From the NCBI GenBank assembly GCA_017456145.1, contig JAFTJZ010000003.1:1-64000 (forward strand): a DNA stretch of 64,000 bases, given 5' to 3'. Source of the DNA: Clostridia bacterium (lineage in GTDB: Bacteria; Bacillota; Clostridia; Oscillospirales; CAG-272). Made by a program: the position numbers and the translations under genes. The notes under the pieces are model-generated. The model was given only the letters and a program-made list of their open reading frames with translations, did no database searches and was not told where the DNA came from. The first letter of the stretch is position 1; every line of letters starts with the position of its first letter. Of the stretch, positions 34,181-42,948 are shown one piece after another.

Positions 34181-35238
34181 TCTTGATTTTCTTCATCGTC
34201 GGTAGAAACTTCAGCTTGCTCCTTTGCCTGCTCTGACGCGCCCGACCGTACGTTTGCCAGCGGGTTCATGGTCATGGCGTGCTCCATATTGGCATCGCTG
34301 ACATGAGTATAGATCTGGGTGGTGTTGAGCTGCTCATGCCCCAGAATGTCCTTGAGCACGCGCACGTCCACCTGCCCTGACTGGTACATCAGTGTAGCGG
34401 CGGTGTGGCGCAGCTTATGAACGGAATAGTGCTTGGCCTCCAGCCCCGCCATCTCCAGATATTTATAAACGATATGCTGCACCGTTTTCACGCTGATCCG
34501 CTGGGAGCGGTTGCTCAGAAACAACGCGCGGGTGGGCAGATTGGCATATTTGGGCGAGCTGCGTTCCTCCAAAAGCATTTGAAGTGCGTCACGGCAAGCC
34601 CCGTTGAGATAGACGATGCGCTCCTTGCTTCCCTTACCGATGACGCGCATCGAGCGCAGCAGCGGATCGATATCGTTGAGGTTGATGCCCACAAGCTCTG
34701 ACAGACGGATACCGCAATTGAGAAACAACGTCAGCATGGTAAAATCGCGCTGACGATTGGGTGATTCCACGTCATTTTGCACCGCCTCAAGCAGCGCCAG
34801 ACTTTCTTCCAGAGAGAGCACCTTGGGCAGAGTCTTCTTGGGCTTTGGTGCCTCAATGTTCTGGGCGGGGTTGTGCTCAAAATAATTGCGCTTGTTGACC
34901 AGATAGCCGTATAGCCCCTTGATGGCAGACAGCTTTCGCGCCTTTGCCGACCAGCGATTTCCCCTCACGTTGCCCGTATACATCAGGAAATCATAGATCT
35001 GCGAGGTCGTGATCTTGGAGATCTTCTCCAGATCCATCCCGCTGACGTCGATCTGCGTGAACAGATCGGACTCCAAGGCAATATCCTGCTCCTTGGCAAT
35101 CAAATAACGAAAAAACGTCCGCAGATCGAACAGATATTCATTCACTGTTTTGGGAGAGCAGCCCTGAATACCCAACTTATAAGACGCAAATTCCCGAACG
35201 ATGGGGGAAAATTCTGCGGGGGATACTTCAACAGACAT
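34174..35238 (-). CDS. Tyrosine recombinase XerC/XerD family
   Basis: 354 residues. The N-terminal SAM-like core-binding domain (about 10-130) precedes a catalytic domain with all active-site groups: Arg in CGIRLSELVG, Lys in GKGSKERIV, HKLRHTAAT (His and Arg), LGHEQLNTTQIYTH (His and the nucleophile Tyr). The C-terminus is extended by about 30 acidic residues (EQAKEQAEVS..NQDQ), unusual for XerC/D. No phage or element genes lie beside it, so chromosome dimer resolution is the likely role. The start at 35238 follows GGAAGGAG. Confidence 0.85.
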   Translation of the reverse strand: MSVEVSPAEFSPIVREFASYKLGIQGCSPKTVNEYLFDLRTFFRYLIAKEQDIALESDLFTQIDVSGMDLEKISKITTSQIYDFLMYTGNVRGNRWSAKARKLSAIKGLYGYLVNKRNYFEHNPAQNIEAPKPKKTLPKVLSLEESLALLEAVQNDVESPNRQRDFTMLTLFLNCGIRLSELVGINLNDIDPLLRSMRVIGKGSKERIVYLNGACRDALQMLLEERSSPKYANLPTRALFLSNRSQRISVKTVQHIVYKYLEMAGLEAKHYSVHKLRHTAATLMYQSGQVDVRVLKDILGHEQLNTTQIYTHVSDANMEHAMTMNPLANVRSGASEQAKEQAEVSTDDEENQDQ

Positions 35239-35353
35239 AGTGACTCCTTCCTTTGACCGAGTGCGACAAGCGTCGCTTCGAAATATAAATTTGAACAATT
35301 TGTATTTGTTTAGTGATTAAACTGTAAACAATTCAAAAAAACCTTGAAATTCG

Positions 35354-35382
35354 TCGAGATTTCCTTTATAATATAGGCAATA
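35354..35382 (+). promoter_or_regulatory. Promoter of the 35.4-37.0 kb operon
   Basis: TTGAAA, 17 bp, TATAAT, about 55 bp before the membrane protein ATG. Location read by eye to within a few bases. Confidence 0.65.
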
Positions 35383-35435
35383 AAGCATACGAACTAAAAA
35401 ACGCACACGACACAGAACAAAACGAGGTTTGATAT

Positions 35436-36026
35436 ATGAAGAACTTTTTTCGCGAACGCTCTTATGACGCCGTCAAGCTGCTGGTGATGCAGTGCGCCAT
35501 CTCCATGTTCGGGCTGGTGCTGACACTCGCCTGCGGCATGATCGATAACGATACGTTACGCACGGGGTGCAGTGTTTTCGCCATTTTATTTTATTTATTT
35601 TTGGTCTATACAGGCATCTGGGATCTTGGTGCCAAGGACGCTGTCTCGGTTGAATATGGACACAGAGAGTATCAGCCCCTGACAGGACTTTGGATCGCTC
35701 TGCTTGCCAATTCCCTCAACTTCCTCTTTGCCATCGGCATCCTGCTTGGGAATGTCCTGCCCGATATTGAGCTGTTCAGCAACATCGGCGGCGGCAGTAA
35801 GCTCTGCTCCCTCCTGATGCAGGGAATGTACACGGGACTGCTTGCCATCCGTGTCGGCGGCGCCAATCTGAACACCTACGTCTTCTCCTATTTCCTCATT
35901 CCCCTGCCTGCGATCATCACCTCGACGGCTGCTTATTATTTCGGCCTGAAAAACAAGCGTTTTACCCGTCTTTTTGAACTCAAAACAGGAAAAAAATCCA
36001 ACAAAGACAACAAGAATCGGAAATGA
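35436..36026 (+). CDS. Multi-pass membrane protein, hypothetical
   Basis: 196 residues with about five membrane helices (AISMFGLVLTLACGMI, VFAILFYLFLVYTGIW, LWIALLANSLNFLFAIGI, LIPLPAIITSTAAYYFG) and a Lys-rich tail. Not recognised. ACGAGGT before the ATG. The next gene, a membrane-embedded M28 peptidase, starts 27 bp later, so they likely form an operon and may cooperate at the membrane. Confidence 0.65.
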   Translation: MKNFFRERSYDAVKLLVMQCAISMFGLVLTLACGMIDNDTLRTGCSVFAILFYLFLVYTGIWDLGAKDAVSVEYGHREYQPLTGLWIALLANSLNFLFAIGILLGNVLPDIELFSNIGGGSKLCSLLMQGMYTGLLAIRVGGANLNTYVFSYFLIPLPAIITSTAAYYFGLKNKRFTRLFELKTGKKSNKDNKNRK

Positions 36027-36053
36027 CCCGCAGCATGGCGGTGAAAGGACAGT

Positions 36054-37016
36054 ATGACCCAGTCAAGTAAGACCGTATTAGAGACCTATCAGGTCCGCAA
36101 GAATAAAAAGCAAAAGGCGGCGTTTTCTGCCTACGTCCGCTCGTTGGCCGAACAGAACGGCTACCTCTACACCGAGGAGCGTGGCGCATTCGGCGCAAAA
36201 AACCTCATCGTCGGCGATGCGCAGCACGCCAAGGTGCTTTATACCGCCCATTATGACACCTGCGCACGACTTCCCTTCCCCAACTTTATCACGCCGAAGA
36301 ATATCCTGATCTATCTGCTGTATCAGCTCCTGATCACCGCAGCACTGCTGCTGCCCCCCTTCGTGCTGCTCATCGGCGGCACATGGGTCGCCGATACCGT
36401 CGCGGGACTCTCCACCGACGCGGCGATGCTTTGGGGAATGGCGTTGTTTTATCTTTCCCTTGTCGGTGTCTTCTGGCTGCTGCTGGCGGGCCCTGCAAAC
36501 AAGCACACCGCCAACGACAACACGTCGGGCGTAACCCTGCTCCTTGACGTCATGCAAACCATGCCAAAGGAGCTGCGCGACAATGTCGCATACATTTTCT
36601 TCGATCTGGAGGAGGCCGGGCTGTTTGGCTCGTCCGGCTACCGCTCCAAGCATAAAAAGCAAACGCAAACGCAGCTTTTGGTCAATTTCGACTGTGTTTC
36701 GGACGGTAAAAACTTCATCTTCGCCCTGCGCAAGGGCGCCAGATCCTACGCGCCTGCTTTTCTTGCCGCATTTCCCGAGGCTCAGGGACTGCAGCGAGAG
36801 GTGCTTACCCGCGGTGTTTTTTATCCCTCGGATCAAGCCAATTTTCCTGTGGGCGTTGGCGTAGCTGCGTTGAGGAAAAGTCGTTTTGGCGGCGTGTTAT
36901 ACATGAGCCGTATTCACACCAAGCATGATACCGTCTACGAGGAAGAAAATCTCTCCTATCTGTGCGACGGCTGCGTACGCCTTACCCGACTTTTATCGGA
37001 GCAGGCAACACGGTAA
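36054..37016 (+). CDS. M28 family zinc peptidase with inserted membrane helices
   Basis: 320 residues. Zinc ligands of the M28 family are present in order: AHYDT (His), NDNTSG (Asp), DLEEAG (Glu pair), NFDCVSDG (Asp), HTKHDT (His). Between the first and second ligand (about 88-150) sit two or three hydrophobic helices (LLYQLLITAALLLPPFVLLIGG, MALFYLSLVGVFWLLLAG), an insertion not usual in soluble aminopeptidases. It is therefore a membrane-bound amino- or di-peptidase. AAAGGA precedes the ATG. Followed by repeat F1. Confidence 0.8.
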   Translation: MTQSSKTVLETYQVRKNKKQKAAFSAYVRSLAEQNGYLYTEERGAFGAKNLIVGDAQHAKVLYTAHYDTCARLPFPNFITPKNILIYLLYQLLITAALLLPPFVLLIGGTWVADTVAGLSTDAAMLWGMALFYLSLVGVFWLLLAGPANKHTANDNTSGVTLLLDVMQTMPKELRDNVAYIFFDLEEAGLFGSSGYRSKHKKQTQTQLLVNFDCVSDGKNFIFALRKGARSYAPAFLAAFPEAQGLQREVLTRGVFYPSDQANFPVGVGVAALRKSRFGGVLYMSRIHTKHDTVYEEENLSYLCDGCVRLTRLLSEQATR

Positions 37017-37032
37017 ATTATGATTGGGACGG

Positions 37033-37203
37033 GGGAGTCAAATGCAAATAATGCATTTGAAACTCACCCCGTCATTTTTGCTTTGCGGTGAAACACCGCA
37101 ATTTTTACCCGCTTTGCAGGTAAAACGCAAAATCCGCACGGTAAAAAGCCTATCATCGGTTTTTTTGCACAGGGGCTGCGTCATCGGCGCAGCCCCTTTC
37201 TTT
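37033..37203. repeat. Dispersed repeat family F1, full copy
   Basis: Palindrome GAGTCAAATGCA..TGCATTTGAAACTC, then GCTTTGCGG, ACCCGCTTTGCAGG, and the closing hairpin GGGGCTGCG..CGCAGCCCC with T-rich tail. The last hairpin can terminate the M28 operon. It lies between convergent genes. Confidence 0.7.
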
Positions 37204-37236
37204 TTGATCTATGCGCGATTGGTTCGATAAAACGAT

Positions 37237-38448
37237 TCAGTGCCCCAGATGCCATGCGCGATATCTGCGAATGATCAGATGACGGGCAAGCAGGAGAAGC
37301 AACAGCACAATGATGATGGACGCAGTGATATAGATGCTGTTTCCTACGGAGGATTCGATCTTCAGCTCCTCCCACAAACGGTTTTGCAGGGATTGCGTCG
37401 TCACATCCAGCATGGCGTAAGAGGAGGTCTCAAGTGTTGTAAGATCGGGATATAGAATCTCGTAGGCATTTTCGCAGAACTCCTCCAGATATGCGCGGTA
37501 CTCTTCGCTCTCTCGCACCAGTGTGTGGGGGCTGGCATAACAGATATATTCAGCGTTGGCAACCGCGATCTCCTCACTGAGCATAAAATTGATATACGCC
37601 TCGGCAAGCTCGGGATTTCGGGAGCCGGTCGGAATACACATAGCATCCGTGAAAATGTTGGTGCCCTCCTCGGGATAATAAAACCCAAGGTCGCTGTTGC
37701 TACTGTACATGGTCAGATAGTCGCCGGCATAATACGGTGCAATGGCGGCAGAGGCGCCCTTCATCTTATTGAAGACCTCATCCATGACGTAGCCCTGCAC
37801 CAGCGGTTTCTGGGATTTCAAACGCTCCAGCGCTTGCCGCCAGAGCGACTCGTCGGTGGTGTTGACGTCAATATTCAGGGCATACATCGCCGTTCCGAAG
37901 GCGTCGCGCGCGTTGTTGAACTGCAAGATTTTACCCGTATACGTTTCATTCCACAAAAGCTCCCAGGAGCCCGTATCCGCCTCGTCTACCATGGTCGTAT
38001 TATATATAATACCGACAAGACCGTATGCATACGGAACCGAATAGACATTCTCGGGGTCATAAAACATATTCTTCATGTCCTCGGGGATGTACTTATAATT
38101 GGGAATGTTTTCAAAATTGAGCGGCAGCAGCATATCCTCGTCGATCATACGCTCGATCATATAGTCAGAGGGGATGACCACATCATATCCCGTCGCGCCG
38201 CTGCGCAGCTTGGCGTACATATCCTCGTTGGAGGCGTAGGTGGTGTAATTGACCTGCACCCGCACGCCGTAAGTTTCATAATAGTATTCCTCGAACGCAG
38301 CGTTGACGTCCAGCGTCCCCTCCGAGCCATCCGAGATATACTCGCCCCAGTTGTAGACGTTAAGTGTCACGACCTCCTCACCGCAGCCGACAAGCAGCAG
38401 CAATGCGATCGACAACAGTGTGAAAACGGCAAGCTTAATCTTCTTCAT
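37237..38448 (-). CDS. potD: Spermidine/putrescine-binding protein PotD with C-terminal membrane helix
   Basis: 403 residues. Lipoprotein signal (LLVGC, Cys at about 22), then a polyamine-binding domain opening LNVYNWGEYIS, with DVVIPSDYMIERM and IAPYYAGDYLTMY. Unusually, the end (about 368-403) carries a second membrane helix (IYITASIIIVLLLLLLARHLI) and a basic tail, so it may be tethered at both ends. The start overlaps potC by 4 bp. Fourth gene of potABCD. It delivers polyamines to PotBC outside the membrane. Confidence 0.9.
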   Translation of the reverse strand: MKKIKLAVFTLLSIALLLLVGCGEEVVTLNVYNWGEYISDGSEGTLDVNAAFEEYYYETYGVRVQVNYTTYASNEDMYAKLRSGATGYDVVIPSDYMIERMIDEDMLLPLNFENIPNYKYIPEDMKNMFYDPENVYSVPYAYGLVGIIYNTTMVDEADTGSWELLWNETYTGKILQFNNARDAFGTAMYALNIDVNTTDESLWRQALERLKSQKPLVQGYVMDEVFNKMKGASAAIAPYYAGDYLTMYSSNSDLGFYYPEEGTNIFTDAMCIPTGSRNPELAEAYINFMLSEEIAVANAEYICYASPHTLVRESEEYRAYLEEFCENAYEILYPDLTTLETSSYAMLDVTTQSLQNRLWEELKIESSVGNSIYITASIIIVLLLLLLARHLIIRRYRAWHLGH

Positions 38449-39302
38449 TTTACCGCACCGCCTCTCGTCAGTCTCTCGCGGATGCGGGAGCGCAGCTCGC
38501 TCAATTTCAATTTCAGGCTGTCGCCCTTCTGATCGGACAGATTGGAGAGCAGCAGCAGCGTCATGATCGCCACGATCATCAGCGTTGACAGCGCATAAAT
38601 ATCGGGCTTGACCTCTTTTTTGGTCATGGAGTAGATCAGAATGGGGAGCGTCTGAAATTCACTGCCGGAGCAGAAATAGGAAATAACAAAGTCATCCAGC
38701 GACAGCGTAAACGCCATGATAAAGCCGGTGATCACGCCGGGCATGATATTGGGCAGCTCAACCTTCAAAAACGATTGTAAGGGGGTGCAGCCCAGATCCA
38801 GCGCCGCCTCGGGCAGATGGCGATCCATCTGTCGGAATTTGGGAGCGACGTTGAGCAGAACGTAAGGCAAGTTAAAGGTGATATGCGCAATCAGCAGCGT
38901 CCAGAAATTCAGCTTTTCCGCCGATTGCATCCGATTCCCGACAAAAACAAAGAGCAGCATCAAGGAAACGCCCGTCACAATATCGGGATTCATCATGGGA
39001 ATGTTGGTTACCGACGTCCACAGTCCGCGGGCAAAGCGGCTGCGCATCCGATCCAGCCCCAGCGCCGCCAGCGTACCGATCAGCGTAGCCAACGTTGCCG
39101 AGGTCACCGCAAGCAGCAGCGTGTTTTTCAGTGCCTCAAAGGTGTCAGCACTACGGAACAGCTCAGCGTACCAATACAGGGAAAATCCCGTAAAGACACC
39201 TGTGTTATTGGTGCTGTTAAAGGAAAACAGGATCAGCACCAGAATCGGAACGTACAGAATGGACAGGATCAATGCAATATAAGTGCGGGAGAGTGCCTTC
39301 AT
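38445..39302 (-). CDS. potC: Spermidine/putrescine ABC permease PotC
   Basis: 285 residues, six membrane helices. The permease EAA-type loop appears as EAALDLGCTPLQSFLKVELPNI. It forms the translocation pore with PotB. It overlaps potB (start at 39302, stop of potB at 39299) and potD by 4 bp each, i.e. tight coupling. A basic cytosolic tail (SELRSRIRERLTRGG) follows the last helix. Confidence 0.9.
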   Translation of the reverse strand: MKALSRTYIALILSILYVPILVLILFSFNSTNNTGVFTGFSLYWYAELFRSADTFEALKNTLLLAVTSATLATLIGTLAALGLDRMRSRFARGLWTSVTNIPMMNPDIVTGVSLMLLFVFVGNRMQSAEKLNFWTLLIAHITFNLPYVLLNVAPKFRQMDRHLPEAALDLGCTPLQSFLKVELPNIMPGVITGFIMAFTLSLDDFVISYFCSGSEFQTLPILIYSMTKKEVKPDIYALSTLMIVAIMTLLLLSNLSDQKGDSLKLKLSELRSRIRERLTRGGAVK

Positions 39303-40153
39303 ACGATCACCGTCCCTTCATCGTCCGAGAAACGGTTCATGATCGCCATCGAGATCAGAATCAGAATCATCATGATCAGCGACAGCGCCGCACCGACGTT
39401 ATAGGTGCTTGGATTTTGGAACTGCCGCTCGATGGTATCACCAATCATATCAAACGTACCGCCGCCCAGCTTTTGCGAAATATAGAAGGTGGAGATGCAC
39501 GGCACAAACACCATGGTCACCCCCGAGATGATCCCCGAGGCAGACAGCGGCAAAATGACCCGTGTCACGGTGCGAAAGCCGTTGCAGCCAAGGTCACCCG
39601 CAGCCTCAATATAACGCGTATCGAGCTTGGAGATGACCGAATGGATGGGCATGACCATGTACGGCAGGAAATTATAGATCATTCCGAAGATGACCGCAGG
39701 CGCGGTACCGACGATATGCAACTCCCCGATCCCGATCGCGCCGAGCAAGTGGTTGAGAAAACCGCCGTCGTCCAGAATCGCCATCATAGAGTAGGTGCGG
39801 ATCAGAAGGTTCATCCACATCGGCAGCATCAGCAGCATCATCAGCACCTTCTGTGTCCGCTTGCCGCATTTGGAGATGCAATATGCCAGCGGATAACCGA
39901 TCAGCAGGCAAAGGACGGTGGCAATGATCGACATACAGACCGACAGCCAAAAGGTCTCGGCGTGCTCCGAGAGTGCCGTGATATTTTCCAGTGTAAAGGC
40001 ACCGTCCGCCGTTGTAAAAGCATAATATCCCACAAACAGCAGTGGCGCAACGATGAAGATCACCGTCCACACCATATGCGGTGCGGCGGCGGCGCGAACG
40101 AAGAGTGACGCCCTCTTCGCAGGCGGAGGAACGGTGTGCGCGTGTTTGCTCAT
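39299..40153 (-). CDS. potB: Spermidine/putrescine ABC permease PotB
   Basis: 284 residues with six membrane helices after a basic N-terminus ([20 protein letters not shown]). The EAA-type loop is [20 protein letters not shown]. Its start overlaps the potA stop by 4 bp. It pairs with PotC, and PotA binds its cytoplasmic loop. Confidence 0.9.
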   Translation of the reverse strand: MSKHAHTVPPPAKRASLFVRAAAAPHMVWTVIFIVAPLLFVGYYAFTTADGAFTLENITALSEHAETFWLSVCMSIIATVLCLLIGYPLAYCISKCGKRTQKVLMMLLMLPMWMNLLIRTYSMMAILDDGGFLNHLLGAIGIGELHIVGTAPAVIFGMIYNFLPYMVMPIHSVISKLDTRYIEAAGDLGCNGFRTVTRVILPLSASGIISGVTMVFVPCISTFYISQKLGGGTFDMIGDTIERQFQNPSTYNVGAALSLIMMILILISMAIMNRFSDDEGTVIV

Positions 40154-41286
40154 TCCTCTACCTCCTCATCCGTTTCCTCCGTGTTGGTGGAGAGCTCTTC
40201 AAACTCATCCGAGAAGGAGGAATAGTCACCGAACATATTGGAATATTCGGACTTTTTCATAATATGAATGGCATCGGGCTCAATGTACAAGCCGATGCTC
40301 TGCTCGGGAGAGACGTAATCGGTGCTCTGGATCATCCACTTAAAGCCGCCGATATCGACGATGATCTCATAATGTACGCCCTTGAAGGTCACCGAGCTGA
40401 CGGTGCCCTTGAGCATTCCTGCCTCGGGTGCGACAACGTCTACATCCTCGGGACGCACGACCACATCCACCTGCTCGCCCTGTGCATATCCACCATCGAC
40501 ACAATCAAAGATGTGTCCCGAAAATTTGACGCGATAATCTGCCAGCATGATGCCGTCAACAATGTTACTCTCGCCGATAAAATCCGCGACAAAGGCGTTG
40601 ACCGGCTCGTTGTAGATATCCGTCGGCGTACCGATCTGCTGAATACAGCCATCCGCCATAACCACCACCTTGTCCGACATGGAGAGCGCCTCCTCCTGGT
40701 CGTGGGTAACGTAGATAAAGGTGATGCCGGTCTTCTTTTGCATATTCTTCAGCTCGACCTGCATATCCTTGCGCAGCTTGAGATCCAGCGCGCCCAGCGG
40801 CTCGTCCAAAAGCAGCACACGGGGATGATTGATCAGCGCGCGGGCAATGGCAACTCTTTGCTGCTGGCCGCCCGAGAGGGTGGTCACCTTGCGATGCTCA
40901 AAGCCGCGCAGGTTCACCATCGCCAGCATATCCCGCACCTGTGTGACGATCTCGCGCTCCGGAACCTTTTTGAGGCGCAGACCGAACGCGATATTTTCAA
41001 ATACGTTCAGATGGGGAAACAGCGCGTATTTCTGAAACACGGTGTTGACGTGCCGCTCGTAGGGAGGCACGTCGTTGATACGTTTCCCATCAAAGAGCAC
41101 GTCTCCCGTGTCGGGGGTCTCAAATCCGCCGATGATGCGCAGGGTGGTGGTCTTACCGCAGCCCGAAGGACCGAGCAGCGTGACAAATTCCTTGTCCAGA
41201 ATATCCAGATCGATGTGATGTAAAATCGTCTCATCGTCAAACGATTTGGAAATATCCTTGAGGCTGATGATGATTTCGTTATTCAT
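40150..41286 (-). CDS. potA: Spermidine/putrescine ABC transporter ATPase PotA
   Basis: 378 residues. Walker [10 protein letters not shown], signature LSGGQQQR, Walker B LLLDEP, H-loop VTHDQEEA, followed by a C-terminal TOBE-type regulatory domain (about 245-350) and a very acidic tail ([16 protein letters not shown]). It powers polyamine import and leads the potABCD operon. The start MNNEIIISL has GGAGG about 11 nt upstream; longer frames upstream lack a ribosome site. Promoter at 41386-41414. Confidence 0.92.
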   Translation of the reverse strand: MNNEIIISLKDISKSFDDETILHHIDLDILDKEFVTLLGPSGCGKTTTLRIIGGFETPDTGDVLFDGKRINDVPPYERHVNTVFQKYALFPHLNVFENIAFGLRLKKVPEREIVTQVRDMLAMVNLRGFEHRKVTTLSGGQQQRVAIARALINHPRVLLLDEPLGALDLKLRKDMQVELKNMQKKTGITFIYVTHDQEEALSMSDKVVVMADGCIQQIGTPTDIYNEPVNAFVADFIGESNIVDGIMLADYRVKFSGHIFDCVDGGYAQGEQVDVVVRPEDVDVVAPEAGMLKGTVSSVTFKGVHYEIIVDIGGFKWMIQSTDYVSPEQSIGLYIEPDAIHIMKKSEYSNMFGDYSSFSDEFEELSTNTEETDEEVEE

Positions 41287-41385
41287 TCCGCAAAAAACCT
41301 CCATGCCGCAATGCTGCGGCGCTACATTCGCCATCGGGCGGCGCAAAAACGGCGCACGAAAAGAGACCCGCGGGGCTACACACAT

Positions 41386-41414
41386 ATTGTAACACAGATT
41401 GAACAAAAATGCAA
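41386..41414 (-). promoter_or_regulatory. Promoter of potABCD
   Basis: TTGCAT, 17 bp, TACAAT on the minus strand. The leader to the potA ATG is about 90 nt and GC-rich, with short inverted repeats (CGCCGC, GCGGCA). The gap 41415-41608 shows no gene. Confidence 0.65.
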
Positions 41415-41608
41415 TAAATTTTGCGCAATTTCCAAAAATTCGTGATTATTTCCTATCAGGCGCGATTTCAGGGGATTTTTCGGCGTTATTCGCGAAAAAT
41501 ACACAAAAATCTCCCGTTTCAAGCCGTTTCGAGCGAAAAATCTCGCGAATTCGGCAGCACCCGCGCCGATCGGGCGGAAAACTTTTTAACAAATTTTCAC
41601 AACACCTA

Positions 41609-41637
41609 TTGATTTTTACCCGTACTTGTGATATAAT
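41609..41637 (+). promoter_or_regulatory. Promoter of structured RNA A
   Basis: TTGATT (41609-41614), 17 bp, TATAAT (41632-41637). The expected start point, 41644, is exactly the first base of the RNA's closing stem. Confidence 0.75.
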
Positions 41638-41643
41638 GGGAAT

Positions 41644-41823
41644 GCCAAGCAAAACATAATACATTGATTAGAATAAGAGGTTCTGTTTTTATTTTGATAA
41701 AAACGCACAGCACCCCCCTTTTTTCCTGACCTCTTTTTCTCGTTCAGTGTATAATTGGTTTTGTTTGGCGACAATTGGGGTCGTGCGTTTTTTTGCGCCG
41801 ACTTCGGTTGGCGCATTTTTATT
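41644..41823 (+). ncRNA. Structured RNA A (homologue of RNA B)
   Basis: About 180 nt. A closing stem joins 41644-41655 (GCCAAGCAAAAC) to 41758-41769 (GTTTTGTTTGGC), extended by 41656-41666 with 41745-41755. Inside are GTTTTTAT-TTTG-ATAAAAAC (41685-41704) and AAGAGGTT with GACCTCTT. A pseudoknot joins 41700-41708 plus 41712-41716 to 41777-41791. It ends with TGCGCCGAC-TTCG-GTTGGCGCA and a T run. The conserved blocks ATTTTGATAAAA and TTTGGCGAC are shared with RNA B. Family unknown to me; it may be a regulatory leader with a terminator, or a stand-alone small RNA. Confidence 0.6.
41794..41823 (+). terminator. UUCG-loop terminator of RNA A
   Basis: TGCGCCGAC (41794-41802), loop TTCG, GTTGGCGCA (41807-41815), then TTTTTATTT. 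Confidence 0.8.
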
Positions 41824-41842
41824 TGCAAAGGAGGAATACGGG

Positions 41843-41896
41843 TTGGGAAAAAACGATAAAGCAAGCTCCGATTGTCGCCAAATGAACCGAGAATAA
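41843..41896 (+). CDS. Possible 17-residue ORF after RNA A
   Basis: AAAGGAGG (41827-41834) lies 8 nt ahead of a TTG start, encoding MGKNDKASSDCRQMNRE and ending in TAA. It would be expressed only if the RNA A terminator is read through. Its codons for DCRQ contain ATTGTCGCCAAA (41871-41882), the perfect complement of the TTTGGCGACAAT at 41764-41775 in the RNA. It may be a leader peptide or just part of an RNA structure. Confidence 0.3.
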   Translation: MGKNDKASSDCRQMNRE

Positions 41897-41980
41897 ACAG
41901 CACAAGTCGAGGAGATTTCTTCGGCTTGCAAGCTTTATTTATGAAATTCCAAATTTTTTTGATAATTTTGAAAAAAGCAC

Positions 41981-42008
41981 TTGACTTTTTGAAAATTTGT
42001 GATATAAT
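41981..42008 (+). promoter_or_regulatory. Promoter of tRNA-Leu
   Basis: TTGACT (41981-41986), 16 bp, TATAAT (42003-42008). Confidence 0.7.
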
Positions 42009-42031
42009 ATTCATGTTGCCGAAAGCGACAC

Positions 42032-42116
42032 GCGAGAGTGGCGGAACTGGCAGACGCGCACGTTTGAGGGGCGTGTGATTAACATCGTACGGGTTCAAGT
42101 CCCGTTTCTCGCACCA
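42032..42116 (+). tRNA. tRNA-Leu (anticodon GAG)
   Basis: 85 nt with encoded CCA. Acceptor stem GCGAGAG with CTCTCGC-type pairing (GCGAGAG/TTCTCGC), anticodon loop TTTGAGG, a long type II variable arm (GTGTGATTAACATCGT) and T arm GGGTTCAAGTCCC. The variable arm and GAG anticodon identify leucine. A terminator hairpin follows at once. Confidence 0.92.
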
Positions 42117-42118
42117 AA

Positions 42119-42156
42119 AAAGGAATTTTGAGCCGCAGGCTTGAAATTCCTTTTTT
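42119..42156 (+). terminator. Terminator of tRNA-Leu
   Basis: AAAGGAATTT..AAATTCCTTTTTT around TGAGCCGCAGGCTTG. Confidence 0.75.
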
Positions 42157-42164
42157 AGTTTGAT

Positions 42165-42895
42165 ATACTGACTTAGAGCCCCGCAATTCCGCAGGAATTG
42201 CTGTTTTGCGCTAAGTCAGAGTTGAAAATCAGGTATTCTTTGGGCGCAAAACGGGGTTCGCAAGTCCCGTTTCTCGCACCAAAGAAAGCAGAATGGGTTT
42301 TTCCCATTCTGCTTTCTTTCGTTCAAGTTAACTGACGCAGAACCCCGCAAATGCGCAAGCATTTGCAGTTTTGCGCTATGCCGCATTAGCGACTCGATAT
42401 TCTTCGGGCGCAAAACGGGGTTCGCAAGTCCCGTACAAAAGTCTTTAATGCTTCTGTTTTCGCGGGGGACAGAACCATCTCAAACGCCGAAGTTTCTGTC
42501 CCCCGCCTCCCCCTGACTCCTTGGCTGACAGCCGTCGGGTAGTCGCAAATGCGCAAGCATTTGCAGTTTTGCGCTATGCCGCATTAGCGACTCGATATTC
42601 TATGGGCGCAAAACGGGGTTCGTAAGTCCCGTTTCTCGCACCAAAGAAAGCAGAATGGGTTTTTCCCATTCTGCTTTCTTTCGTTCAAGTTAACTGATGC
42701 AGATCCCCGCAATTCCGCAGGAATTGCTGTTTTGCGCTAAGTCAGAGTTGAAAATCAGGTATTCTTTGGGCGCAAAACGGGGTTCGTAAGTCCCGTACAA
42801 AAGTCTTTAATGTTTCTGTTTTCGCGGGGGACAGAACCATCTCAAACGCCGAAGTTTCTGTCCCCCGCCTCCCCCTGACTCCTTGGCTGACAGTT
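42165..42895. repeat. Mosaic array of four tRNA-3'-end-like repeat units
   Basis: Four units follow the tRNA. Each has a head hairpin (AATTCCGCAGGAATT or AAATGCGCAAGCATTT), GTTTTGCGC..GCGCAAAAC, and a T-arm mimic ACGGGGTTCGCAAGTCCCGT. T-arm mimics lie at 42251, 42415, 42613 and 42777. In units 1 and 3 the mimic runs on as TTTCTCGCACCA, the tRNA-Leu 3' end, then a terminator-like hairpin (AAAGAAAGCAGAATGGG). In units 2 and 4 it runs into GCGGGGGACAGAA..TTCTGTCCCCCGC. Heads are shared by 1/4 and 2/3, tails by 1/3 and 2/4. Confidence 0.8.
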
Positions 42896-42948
42896 GGGGG
42901 GCGCTGAGGGGCTTAATGCAACAGCCCCATTCTCGCGGATGTCTTGTT

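Noticed and set aside
34174..35238. Integrase of a mobile element
   Set aside because: No element genes, no attachment-site duplication next to it. The protein fits the XerC/D chromosome type better.
41843..41896. Firm call of a 17-residue leader peptide gene
   Set aside because: Only a ribosome site and TTG start support it, and the sequence doubles as an RNA pairing partner, so it is kept as a low-confidence feature only.
42165..42895. CRISPR-like array
   Set aside because: The repeats are long, few, internally structured and mosaic, without unique spacers of even length, and no cas gene is present.
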